Source: an uncultured Porphyromonas sp. (GTDB lineage: Bacteria > Bacteroidota > Bacteroidia > Bacteroidales > Porphyromonadaceae). Taken from it: 25,112 nucleotides of DNA. Each line of letters begins with the position of its first letter. The stretch's first letter is position 1. Positions 1 to 5,978 of the stretch are shown here, in pieces. The DNA lies in contig NZ_CABUAN010000031.1 in the NCBI RefSeq assembly GCF_902489635.1, forward strand, positions 1-25,112, read 5' to 3'. The notes below the pieces were generated by a model. That model was not told where the DNA came from. It saw only the letters and a program-made list of their open reading frames with translations, and ran no database searches. The position numbers were made by a program, and so were the translations under genes.

Positions 1-84
1 TTCGGCTTCGGTCACATACGGAGGTATGCTCCCTTCAGACCTCACCCTCAGCGCCTTGCGCTTCATCCTTTTTGCAACAGTATC
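1..84 (-). repeat. MITE-like palindromic element, copy 1 (cut by window edge)
   Basis: The reverse complement of this stretch matches the element at 2239-2413 from about 2300 to 2371 with few differences, including the segments AAGGATGAAGCGCAAGGCGC and CCGTATGTGACCGAAGCCGA. Its right end, TGCAACAGTATC (73-84), is a one-base variant of the terminal inverted repeat TGCAACAGTCTC. The other end lies outside the window. Compared with 2239-2413 it lacks the inner palindrome next to the terminal repeat. It codes for nothing recognisable. Confidence 0.8.
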
Positions 85-435
85 AGATCGTCTGAGCGTG
101 TGCTTCGCTCGATACATTATGGAGCGTTTGCGATCCTCTTAGAGCACGAGAGGTACGCTCGAGGACATTGACAGCAGGCACCCCTCAGTCGGTATTGTAC
201 CTTTGCATTGTCTTCTCAGAGATACTATCGCACGCTCGTCATAGAGATCCAGCCAGTAGAGAAAAATCGTGCTCTACATAGCTCCTATGGATAGCGGTCA
301 CGACACTGAGTCGTATCTCGAAGCAATTGCCGGCATGCTCCACGACACCTATTATATATAGGAGATCTCTAGCGCAGCTACGACAGGCTCTGAGGATGGC
401 AAACTAAATTTATCAACTCAAAAAAATAATCTACT
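85..435 (+). other. Non-coding leader region upstream of the HU-like gene
   Basis: About 350 bases without a gene. The only clear signal is a TACCTTTG box at 200-207, the usual Bacteroidota -7 element. No TTTG box stands at the normal distance of 19-21 bases; the nearest TTG (168-170) is 29 bases away. If this promoter is used, the HU-like mRNA has an unusually long leader of about 220 bases. The last 25 bases before the start codon are A-rich, as expected for translation starts in this phylum. I saw no RNA gene here. Confidence 0.5.
200..207 (+). promoter_or_regulatory. Candidate -7 promoter box upstream of the HU-like gene
   Basis: TACCTTTG matches the Bacteroidota TAnnTTTG consensus exactly and is identical to the box before the DUF4248, coaX, ppiD-like and riboswitch transcripts here. 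A matching upstream box is missing, so the call is weaker than for the OmpA promoter. Confidence 0.45.
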
Positions 436-957
436 ATGGCAATCAAGTATGCTATCCAGCAAATCAATCGAAAAGGTGCAACCCCAGACTCTCTAGAGAC
501 CAAGTACTACGCACAGGCTAAGTACGACGGCGTCACCTCACAAGCTGACATCGCTCAGATGGTCTCACAGATCTCTGCAATCTCTGTGGGCGATGTGCTC
601 AGCGTCATGAACACGGTCTCGATGCTGCTCTCTATGGAGCTGTCTAATGGACGTATCGTGGATCTAGGCGATCTAGGTCGCTTTAGAGCAACTCTGCGCA
701 GCAAGTCGTGTGATAAGCCCGAGGAGTTTAAGCGGGAGATGATCCACGGCAATAGGGTGATCTTCGTCCCTGGCGCACAGATCCGTCACAAGATGACCAC
801 TGCGAGCTACCGCAAGAGTGACCCCGCCGATCTATCTACCGAGTCGACCAATAAACCGAACAAACCTTCAGGCGAGGGCTCTGATCCTAGCAAGCCTACC
901 CCTGGCAACGAGACGGGTGGCGGCTCTAACCAAAACGAAGAGAATATCGGGATATAG
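436..957 (+). CDS. HU-like (HIG family) DNA-binding protein
   Basis: A 173-residue protein of the Bacteroidota HU-like group. Residues 1 to about 125 form the HU-type fold: an MAIKYAIQQINRK start, a helical part with SQADIAQMVSQISAISVGDV, then a strand region GRIVDLGDLGRFRATLRS and the basic arm region RVIFVPGAQIRHKM. The last 45 residues are a low-complexity tail rich in S, P, N and G. Family members bind DNA without strong sequence preference. In Bacteroidales this gene is often found beside a phage-type amidase and a DUF4248 gene, as here, which suggests an ancient mobile cassette rather than a core nucleoid gene. ATG 436 has an A-rich leader and fits the conserved N-terminus. The stop codon is the first base group of the 7-bp repeat array that follows. 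Confidence 0.88.
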   Translation: MAIKYAIQQINRKGATPDSLETKYYAQAKYDGVTSQADIAQMVSQISAISVGDVLSVMNTVSMLLSMELSNGRIVDLGDLGRFRATLRSKSCDKPEEFKREMIHGNRVIFVPGAQIRHKMTTASYRKSDPADLSTESTNKPNKPSGEGSDPSKPTPGNETGGGSNQNEENIGI

Positions 958-1076
958 AAGTTAGAACTTAGAAGTTAGAGGTTAGATTTTAGAAGTTAGA
1001 GGTTAGACCCTAGTGGCACTAGCTTCACTAGAAACACTAGTGCTCCGATCTCTAACTTCTAACCTCTAACCTCTTA
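955..1076 (+). repeat. Heptanucleotide repeat array with inverted second arm
   Basis: From 955 to 1010 there are eight 7-bp units of the form TAGAAGT/TAGAGGT (variants TAGAACT, TAGATTT, TAGACCC). At 1051-1071 three units of the reverse complement type (TCTAACT, TCTAACC, TCTAACC) follow. The two arms can pair over about 20 bases, with a loop of roughly 40 bases that holds further CACTAG inverted motifs. The array starts at the stop codon of the HU-like gene and ends 14 bases before the amidase start, so it could act as a terminator or as a processing hairpin between the two genes. Confidence 0.8.
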
Positions 1077-1089
1077 AATCACTATTACT

Positions 1090-1557
1090 ATGACACCAAA
1101 CGACATCAAATATATCGTCATACACTGCAGTGCTACACGCAGCAATATGACTTACAGCGCTTGGCAGCTGGATCAAGATCACCGCGCCAGAGGCTTTGCC
1201 ATGGCGGGATACCACTTTTACATCACACGTGCCGGTGTGATCGAATCGATGAGACCGCCCTCCATGCCTGGGGCGCATGCTATCGGCTACAACCAGTGTA
1301 GCCTAGGCGTATGCTACGAAGGCGGACTGAGACCCGACGGCACACCCTGGGATACACGTACCCCGGAGCAGCGTGCCGCTATGCTTAAGCTACTCCAGAC
1401 ACTGATCGCTATACATCCGCACGCACGGATCGTAGGACATAGGGACCTGAGTCCCGACCTCAACCACAACGGCGTCGTAGAGCCGCACGAGTGGATGAAG
1501 GCGTGTCCTTGTTTTGATGCATTCAAAGAGTATCTATCCCTATGGCACAAACGATAA
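1090..1557 (+). CDS. N-acetylmuramoyl-L-alanine amidase (Amidase_2, endolysin-like)
   Basis: A 155-residue single-domain amidase of the T7-lysozyme/PGRP type, which cuts the bond between N-acetylmuramic acid and L-alanine in peptidoglycan. The strand YIVIHCSA gives the first zinc ligand H12; GYHFYITR (40-47) and NQCSLGVCYEGG are family signatures; GHRDLSPD gives H117, and KACPCFDAF supplies the third ligand, probably C139. The length matches phage-type amidases with no cell-wall-binding domain. There is no signal peptide, so export would need a holin-like pore or cell lysis. The 3' end overlaps the next gene by 16 bases, which points to coupled translation. Similar amidases beside HU-like genes are widespread in Bacteroidales; whether they lyse cells or have another role is not settled by the sequence. 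Confidence 0.92.
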   Translation: MTPNDIKYIVIHCSATRSNMTYSAWQLDQDHRARGFAMAGYHFYITRAGVIESMRPPSMPGAHAIGYNQCSLGVCYEGGLRPDGTPWDTRTPEQRAAMLKLLQTLIAIHPHARIVGHRDLSPDLNHNGVVEPHEWMKACPCFDAFKEYLSLWHKR

Positions 1558-1754
1558 GACCCCAAGGACATAAGCAGCTATACCTAGCGGTACTCCTCTC
1601 AGTCTCTGGCATCGGACTCCTCGTGGCGGGCTTTACAGTTCCTCCACTGGGAGTCATCGACAGCTCCGTGCTGGTTGCCTATGGTGAGGTGATGACCTTC
1701 GCGGGTGCGCTCCTCGGGCTAGACTATAAGTACAAGTACCATGCGAGGCAGTAA
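1542..1754 (+). CDS. Small two-helix membrane protein, holin candidate
   Basis: A 70-residue protein with two hydrophobic stretches, about residues 13-33 and 42-62, separated by a short turn (PPLGVIDSS), and a short charged tail (DYKYKYHARQ). No family is recognised from sequence alone. Size, topology and position directly after and overlapping an endolysin-type amidase are what phage holins look like, so a pore-forming lysis role is a reasonable inference. It overlaps the amidase by 16 bases and the next gene by 14 bases, so all three are almost certainly one transcript. It could equally be a membrane protein of unknown role that travels with the cassette. Confidence 0.62.
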   Translation: MAQTIRPQGHKQLYLAVLLSVSGIGLLVAGFTVPPLGVIDSSVLVAYGEVMTFAGALLGLDYKYKYHARQ

Positions 1755-2325
1755 GAGACTGTTGCAAAAGTCAACGGTACTCGCTCTCATCCTCACCGCC
1801 AGTCTCCTAGTTAGTTGTGGCAGCAGGCGACACCGCTCCAGTGTGGAGTCACTAGAGCAGTCACAGCACCATAGTGAGCTGGCGGTGCGTGATGCTACGC
1901 AACGTAACCGTGACAGCTCACTAGAGGAGTGGGAGCTGCTCCTAGTAGACACGATCATGCCACCGGGCGAGGTCGCGCGACTCACGGGCGACTCGCTACT
2001 GGGTGCGAAGTGGCCTGAGCAATCGACAGTGCGCTACCTGCGTGCTCGGCGACGTGTCGTCCAGGAGCGAGATAGCGTAGCGCAGCAGCGTACTACGCTA
2101 GAGCGTGTAGCACAGCAGCAAAGCGAACGTCAACAGGAGCTCGTGACGAAGCAGCCATCCACAGGTCGCATCACCTACTGGATTATCTTCGGCTTGCTCC
2201 TGCTCATCGTAGCCGCTACGCTCGTATGGCGCATAAAGGAGACTGTTGCAAAAGTCAACAGTCTCACAACCTTGCGAGCAAGATTGTCTAGACTTTGCAG
2301 AAAGGATGAAGCGCAAGGCGCTTAG
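1741..2325 (+). CDS. Lipoprotein with C-terminal membrane helix, u-spanin-like; 3' end replaced by a MITE
   Basis: A 194-residue protein with a lipoprotein signal (lipobox LLVSC, Cys26), a charged, Gln/Arg-rich segment likely to form a coiled coil (about 97-136), and one membrane helix (about 144-163). An outer-membrane lipid anchor plus an inner-membrane helix joined by a coiled coil is the layout of unimolecular spanins, which fuse the two membranes in the last step of phage lysis; this fits the amidase and holin-like genes that it overlaps. Residues 167-194 come entirely from an inserted repeat (2239-2413). Without it, the frame runs from K166 into ISGKRSWVQSLASRLCHMNK and stops at 2482, giving 186 residues. 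Residues 5-14 also lie in a copy of the repeat core. I recognise no named family; the spanin call rests on topology and context. Confidence 0.6.
   Translation: MRGSKRLLQKSTVLALILTASLLVSCGSRRHRSSVESLEQSQHHSELAVRDATQRNRDSSLEEWELLLVDTIMPPGEVARLTGDSLLGAKWPEQSTVRYLRARRRVVQERDSVAQQRTTLERVAQQQSERQQELVTKQPSTGRITYWIIFGLLLLIVAATLVWRIKETVAKVNSLTTLRARLSRLCRKDEAQGA
1755..1782. repeat. MITE core palindrome inside the 5' end of the spanin-like gene
   Basis: A diverged copy of the core GAGACTGTTG-(7)-CAACAGTCTC; the right arm reads CAACGGTACTC. It encodes part of the n-region and h-region of the lipoprotein signal. No flanking duplication is visible. Confidence 0.7.
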
Positions 2326-2419
2326 GGTGAGGTCTGAAGCTCACATACCTCCGTATGTGACCGAAGCCGAATCCCGAGAGCAACACAGCGATGCGCCTTT
2401 ATGCAACAGTCTCATAAAG
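2233..2419 (+). mobile_element. 175-bp MITE-like element with ATAAAG target duplication
   Basis: The element runs from 2239 to 2413. Its ends, GAGACTGTTGCA and TGCAACAGTCTC, are perfect 12-bp inverted repeats. The bases ATAAAG occur directly before (2233-2238) and directly after (2414-2419), as expected for a 6-bp target-site duplication. Inside are the 27-bp core palindrome (2239-2265), a second palindrome with arms ACAACCTTGC and GCAAGATTGT, and a third, CATACCTCCGTATG. It encodes no transposase, so it would need an IS enzyme acting in trans. It interrupts the spanin-like gene in frame and supplies a new C-terminus and stop codon. Confidence 0.85.
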
Positions 2420-2482
2420 ATCTCGGGCAAGAGATCGTGGGTGCAGAGCTTAGCCTCTAGGCTCTGCCATATGAACAAGTAG
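2420..2482 (+). pseudogene. Severed original 3' end of the spanin-like gene
   Basis: If the repeat and one copy of ATAAAG are removed, codon 166 (AAG, ending at 2238) joins codon ATC at 2420 in the same frame. Twenty sense codons follow, reading ISGKRSWVQSLASRLCHMNK, and a TAG stop at 2480-2482. The restored tail is basic and would face the cytoplasm, as in other proteins of this topology. This is a reconstruction from the visible duplication, not an expressed gene. Confidence 0.75.
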
Positions 2483-2558
2483 AGACGGTTGCAAAAGTCA
2501 ACAGGGCTCACGACCTTGCTTGCAAGATTGTGAGACTGTTGACTTTTGCAACAGTCTC
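2482..2558. repeat. MITE-like 77-bp palindromic copy
   Basis: Two copies of the core palindrome, one at each end (2482-2509, diverged, and 2532-2558, perfect), surround a pair of arms ACGACCTTGC/GCAAGATTGT. The whole stretch is an imperfect 77-bp inverted repeat able to form one long hairpin. It starts on the last base of the ancestral spanin-like stop codon and ends shortly before the DUF4248 gene, whose transcript it may help to end. Confidence 0.8.
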
Positions 2559-2565
2559 CACAGGA

Positions 2566-2832
2566 TCACTCCTCTGCAAAGATATAGTGCTGCGGCAAAC
2601 CTAAGTAGCGCACGATCAGATGCACCATGGCGGGCGTATAGATGCGACAGCCTCGCTTATAGCCTATCTGCGTAAGCTTGTCGAGTAGCTCACTATCGCC
2701 TCGTATCAAGCGGGTCAGGTGGCGCGTAGCACTAGCGGGTATGACATCGGGGAAGTAACGGATGGCGAGCTCCTGCACGCCATAAGAGCGTACCAAAAAG
2801 AGGTACGACTCATCTTGTGGACTCTGTGACAT
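2566..2832 (-). CDS. DUF4248 family protein
   Basis: An 88-residue protein that I recognise as DUF4248, a small Bacteroidota family of unknown function. The family pattern is visible: VRSYGVQELAIRYFPD, then ATRHLTRLI, then a basic GYKRGCRIYTPAMVHLIVRYLG. The compact helical layout is that of a possible DNA-binding or adaptor protein, but no function has been shown that I know of. Genes of this family are commonly found next to HU-like/amidase cassettes, and here it faces that cassette. A promoter with TACCTTTG at 2919-2926 lies about 87 bases upstream of the ATG. Confidence 0.82.
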   Translation of the reverse strand: MSQSPQDESYLFLVRSYGVQELAIRYFPDVIPASATRHLTRLIRGDSELLDKLTQIGYKRGCRIYTPAMVHLIVRYLGLPQHYIFAEE

Positions 2833-2918
2833 AGTCGATTAAGTAGATAAATGAAGTAAGTATAACAATTTTGCCGACGGAAGCGCGTACCTGTTTTTCG
2901 ACGCCTCGGCCGTCACCA

Positions 2919-2950
2919 CAAAGGTACCCAAAATGGAGAGATCAGGACAA
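2919..2950 (-). promoter_or_regulatory. Promoter of the DUF4248 gene
   Basis: On the minus strand TACCTTTG (2919-2926) stands 21 bases downstream of a TTG (2948-2950), the usual Bacteroidota spacing. The predicted leader is about 80 bases. Confidence 0.65.
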
Positions 2951-2970
2951 CATCTAGACAACCCTATTTC

Positions 2971-3059
2971 GAGATTGTTGCATAAAGGCGAACCGCTCTG
3001 TTGCTCTCGGGATTCGGCTTTGGTCACATACGGAGACTGTTGACTTTTGCAACAGTCTC
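2971..3059 (-). mobile_element. 89-bp MITE-like element, internally deleted copy
   Basis: Read on the minus strand it starts with the same 27-bp core as 2239-2265, jumps directly to the CCGTATGTGACC segment and ends with GCAACAATCTC. It is therefore a shorter derivative of the 175-bp element in the opposite orientation, lacking about 85 internal bases. The perfect core is at 3033-3059. I see no target duplication around it. Confidence 0.8.
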
Positions 3060-3113
3060 AGCAAAGCCTTTTTCGCAAGTCTCCTCAACTTAGCGAGTCT
3101 CATGCCGCGCGCA

Positions 3114-3158
3114 CAAAAAAAAGAGAGGCAGTAACCAAGTCGGTCACCACCTCTCTTT
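3114..3158 (-). terminator. Intrinsic terminator of the OmpA operon
   Basis: On the minus strand the arms AAAGAGAGG and CCTCTCTTT enclose a second inner inverted pair (GGTGACC/GGTTACT region) and are followed by a run of eight or more T. It lies about 90 bases after the stop codon of the second OmpA gene. Confidence 0.85.
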
Positions 3159-3249
3159 ATATTCAGATACTTGTACCTCTACATCTCAGGCTTTATCTAG
3201 AAAAGAGTTTAGCCATGACGATGTTAGGTATAGCTGTCGTTGCAGTCGC

Positions 3250-4407
3250 TTACTTGATGTCGATGATAGCAACGCGGTTCCACTCGTTTGTAGCAAATGG
3301 CTGTACAGTGTCGCCCTTGAAGTCAATGACGATATTGTCTGCACTGACACCATAGTTGTTTATGAGAGCGTTCTTGACAGCCTCTGCACGACGCTGAGAG
3401 AGAGTCATGTTGATGTTGGCATTACCAGTCTGCTCATCAGCATAGCCGACGATGTAGATCTTGCCACCATTTGCCTTAGCAGACTCAGCAGAGTTGTATA
3501 CGTTGATCATCTGGTTCTTGTCGATCTTAGCACTGCCGATACGGAAGGCTACAACGTTCTCGATAACAGGCTTGGTAGCAGGAGCAGCCTCTGGGCACTC
3601 AGGGCAAGATACAGGACGCTTGCTGAGCTCAGCATTCTGAGCACGTAGCGAGCTGATCTGGCCATTGAGGTCATTGACTAGGTCATAGTCCATAGGAGTG
3701 ATAGGCTGGAAGGCTACACGACCGAGCTTGAAGGTTAGACCAGCTGATACAAGAGCTGTAACGTCTGCAGGCTCATGTACTGTATGAGTACCCTGGAAGT
3801 TGTTCTTAGAGACCATCATCTGACCCTCGAGGTTGAGGTCGACGCGCTTGCCTAGACGGAACTTGAGAGCGAGACCACCATTGAGGAGACCGCTGATTTC
3901 ATTCTCACCACCGATCTTGTCACCGCTCTTATCGTCTGCAGAGTAGAACTTCATGTGACCACCTAGACCAACGAAGGGAACGAGGTGGAAAACACGATTC
4001 TCTCTGTATGGAGCGAAGTAGTTGACTAGGTCAAACATAAACTCTAGTGAAGCAGCTCCGAAGACGTTCTGATAGCGAACGAGATCGTTAGCGGGCTTCT
4101 CAAAGCTATATACATTCCATGCATAGCCGCGTAGGCGGGTAGCAAAGTATGGAGAGTGCCAACGGCCGAACGAAAGGCTGGCGATGGGCGAGATGCGGTC
4201 TACAAACTCAGCGTCCTTATTAGCCTTGTTGCCAAAAGGTAGCATAGCAGCACCTCCGTGTAGCTCGATGAACCAATGAGCAGCAGGGTCTTGCTCAAAC
4301 TCCGTCTTGTATGCGGGGCGGTTGTCGACCTCCTGAGCCTCCTGAGCCTGAGCCACGAAAGCTGTCAGTGCGACAACGAGTGATAGCATAAATACTTTTG
4401 CTTTCAT
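3250..4407 (-). CDS. OmpA family outer membrane protein (Omp40/41, Pgm6/7-like), second gene of pair
   Basis: A 385-residue OmpA-type protein. A signal peptide ends at about residue 21 (FVAQA|QE); residues 25-235 form the N-terminal beta-barrel; DLNGQISSLRAQNAELSKR is a short coiled-coil linker; SCPECPE holds two cysteines; residues about 285-385 form the OmpA peptidoglycan-binding domain, with NINMTLSQRRAEAVKNAL and WNRVAIIDI. In P. gingivalis the two homologues form disulphide-linked trimers, and the SCPEC cysteines fit that role. It would link the outer membrane to peptidoglycan. The gene follows its paralogue after 51 bases without a promoter of its own, so the two are co-transcribed. The barrel differs clearly from its partner, while the linker is identical. 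Confidence 0.92.
   Translation of the reverse strand: MKAKVFMLSLVVALTAFVAQAQEAQEVDNRPAYKTEFEQDPAAHWFIELHGGAAMLPFGNKANKDAEFVDRISPIASLSFGRWHSPYFATRLRGYAWNVYSFEKPANDLVRYQNVFGAASLEFMFDLVNYFAPYRENRVFHLVPFVGLGGHMKFYSADDKSGDKIGGENEISGLLNGGLALKFRLGKRVDLNLEGQMMVSKNNFQGTHTVHEPADVTALVSAGLTFKLGRVAFQPITPMDYDLVNDLNGQISSLRAQNAELSKRPVSCPECPEAAPATKPVIENVVAFRIGSAKIDKNQMINVYNSAESAKANGGKIYIVGYADEQTGNANINMTLSQRRAEAVKNALINNYGVSADNIVIDFKGDTVQPFATNEWNRVAIIDIK
3588..3648 (-). repeat. 61-bp segment identical to 4803-4863
   Basis: The DNA coding for the end of the coiled coil and the SCPEC segment is the same base for base in both OmpA genes, with near identity for about 25 more bases, whereas the flanking barrel and C-terminal parts have diverged. 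This is a likely site of gene conversion or recombination between the two genes. Confidence 0.85.
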
Positions 4408-4458
4408 ATTTCTAGTGTGTTTAATTCGTAGATTGATGATTTGAGTGAGCTATACGAC

Positions 4459-5622
4459 TTACTTAGAGCGGATGATGACAACACGGTTCCAAGCCTTCGT
4501 ATCAAACAGCTTGTCTGTAGCACCCTCCCACTGAGTGGTGATCATATCAGCAGATACGCCGAAGTCATTGATGAGGGCATTTGCGACAGCCTTAGCACGA
4601 CGCTCTGATAGACCTAGGTTGTAGTTGGCATCGCCAGTTGTGTCGGCGTAACCGATGACTAGGATTGGCGTATTGTTTGCCTTGACATACTCGCTGACGT
4701 TGTAGAGCGTGATCATCTGATTCTTGTCGATGCGTGAGCTATCGAACTTGAAGAGGATCGTCTTGTCAGACATAACCTCCTTCGTAGTGGTCTGCGGAGT
4801 TACCTCTGGGCACTCAGGGCAAGATACAGGACGCTTGCTGAGCTCAGCATTCTGAGCACGTAGTGAGCTGATCTGACCATTGAGGTCGTTGATTAGGTTG
4901 TAGTCCATGGGGACAACCTCTGTCCACTCAACACCACCCATGCGGAAGTTAAGACCTGCTGTGAGGGCTCCGTAAAGACCGTTGAAAGCCTCGGGATTCC
5001 ATGCATCAATCTTGGGGCATGTGCTGTAGTCAAAGTTGAAGTTGTTGTAGATAGCCTTACCCTCGATAACGAGATCAGCACGACGTCCTAGACGGAACTG
5101 AAGCTGTAGACCTGCGTCGATAGCTGCCGTGTGATGGAGATCCTCAAAGGCCTTGTTGAACTTCATGTTGTAACCCACACCTGCAAATGGGATGATGTGG
5201 AAGACACGCTTAGCGTTGTAACGGCTGAAGTGGTTGATGATGTCAAACATGAAGTCGTAGTGAGCACCTACGAAGCTTGTCTCGTAGTTCTTCACATCGT
5301 TGCCTACCTTATAGTAGGTGTGAGCCTGTGCTCCAACTAGATTGAGGCGCGTAGCAAAAGAGGGGGTGTGATACTTGCCCAGAGAGAGCGAGTAAGACAT
5401 CTGGAGGCGATCCATAAAGGGCTTCTCCTCATTGCCTTGTAGGAACTGAGCTCCTACACCACCCTGTAGTGTTAGGAACCAATGATCTGATGCTGCACCG
5501 CGCTCAAAGGTTGTCTTGTAGACAGGCTTTGTGCCAGCTTGAGGTGCTACAGTCTCCTGAGCACTCAGCGTTAGAGTCGTTACTCCCAACAAGAGGGAGA
5601 TCAGAAAGAGCTTTACTTTCAT
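4459..5622 (-). CDS. OmpA family outer membrane protein (Omp40/41, Pgm6/7-like), first gene of pair
   Basis: A 387-residue paralogue of the following gene with the same plan: signal peptide MKVKLFLISLLLGVTTLTLS cut near residue 21, beta-barrel up to about residue 240, linker DLNGQISSLRAQNAELSKR, cysteine pair SCPEC, and an OmpA domain with NYNLGLSERRAKAVANAL and WNRVVIIRS. It should sit in the outer membrane as a barrel and hold peptidoglycan through its C-terminal domain, probably as a mixed oligomer with its neighbour. It is the promoter-proximal gene; a well-formed promoter lies at 5727-5758, and the leader is about 100 bases, which suggests a strongly expressed major membrane protein. Confidence 0.93.
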   Translation of the reverse strand: MKVKLFLISLLLGVTTLTLSAQETVAPQAGTKPVYKTTFERGAASDHWFLTLQGGVGAQFLQGNEEKPFMDRLQMSYSLSLGKYHTPSFATRLNLVGAQAHTYYKVGNDVKNYETSFVGAHYDFMFDIINHFSRYNAKRVFHIIPFAGVGYNMKFNKAFEDLHHTAAIDAGLQLQFRLGRRADLVIEGKAIYNNFNFDYSTCPKIDAWNPEAFNGLYGALTAGLNFRMGGVEWTEVVPMDYNLINDLNGQISSLRAQNAELSKRPVSCPECPEVTPQTTTKEVMSDKTILFKFDSSRIDKNQMITLYNVSEYVKANNTPILVIGYADTTGDANYNLGLSERRAKAVANALINDFGVSADMITTQWEGATDKLFDTKAWNRVVIIRSK

Positions 5623-5726
5623 AGTTATACTTTATCTTGTTACTGGTTTGTTTTCTGATTAGTTTAGTGTGTCTTAGCGTATTCTTCGCACTCGAAGATC
5701 GGTACCCTTAGGCACGTAATACACTG

Positions 5727-5758
5727 CAAAAGTAGTATTATTTATTGACTTAACCAAA
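5727..5758 (-). promoter_or_regulatory. Promoter of the OmpA operon
   Basis: On the minus strand TTTG (5755-5758), a 20-base AT-rich spacer, then TACTTTTG (5727-5734). Both boxes and the spacing match the Bacteroidota consensus; this is the best promoter in the window. Confidence 0.85.
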
Positions 5759-5944
5759 TGGAGGACGGATTAGAAGATTTTTTTCTCCCCTAAAGGCTTC
5801 TAAGGCGACCCTACAGCTTAGCCTCTGATGCCACAGATTAGCTGTTAGCTGTTGGCTGTTGGCTGTTAGCCGTTGGCTGTTGGCTAGAGGCGTCAGAGTG
5901 ATCGGAGTGATCGGAGCTATCTAATCTCTAACCTCTAAAATCCG
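5759..5944. other. Non-coding spacer between divergent OmpA and coaX promoters
   Basis: Apart from the 7-bp tandem array at 5838-5886 it has a doubled 9-bp motif AGTGATCGG (about 5896-5913) and a short CTCTAACCTCTAA stretch resembling the repeat at 1051-1071. No gene is visible. Confidence 0.6.
5838..5886 (+). repeat. Tandem array of seven 7-bp units
   Basis: Seven uninterrupted heptamers: TTAGCTG, TTAGCTG, TTGGCTG, TTGGCTG, TTAGCCG, TTGGCTG, TTGGCTA. The array lies 59 bases upstream of the coaX -7 box and about 80 bases upstream of the OmpA promoter, between divergent transcripts. Confidence 0.9.
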
Positions 5945-5952
5945 TACCTTTG
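5945..5952 (+). promoter_or_regulatory. -7 promoter box of coaX
   Basis: TACCTTTG 27 bases upstream of the preferred ATG. The in-frame GTG at 5952 overlaps this box, so it cannot be the start if the promoter is used; this decides the start for ATG 5979. Confidence 0.6.
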
Positions 5953-5978
5953 TGGGCCAAGCAGTAGCACATGACCTC

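Noticed and set aside
2246..2482. Open frame of 78 codons across the MITE and the sequence after it
   Set aside because: Its first part is repeat DNA and its last 20 codons are the severed end of the spanin-like gene; it is explained by the insertion and is not a separate gene.
436..2832. A complete prophage
   Set aside because: Only lysis-like and HU/DUF4248 genes are seen; there is no integrase, terminase, capsid or tail gene in the window.
3047..3355. Plus-strand open frame of 102 codons before the OmpA genes
   Set aside because: It starts in a mobile repeat, crosses the OmpA terminator and runs antisense into the OmpA 3' end; no coding features.
5952..5978. GTG start for coaX giving nine extra residues
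   Set aside because: It overlaps the -7 promoter box, and the ATG at 5979 gives the normal family N-terminus.
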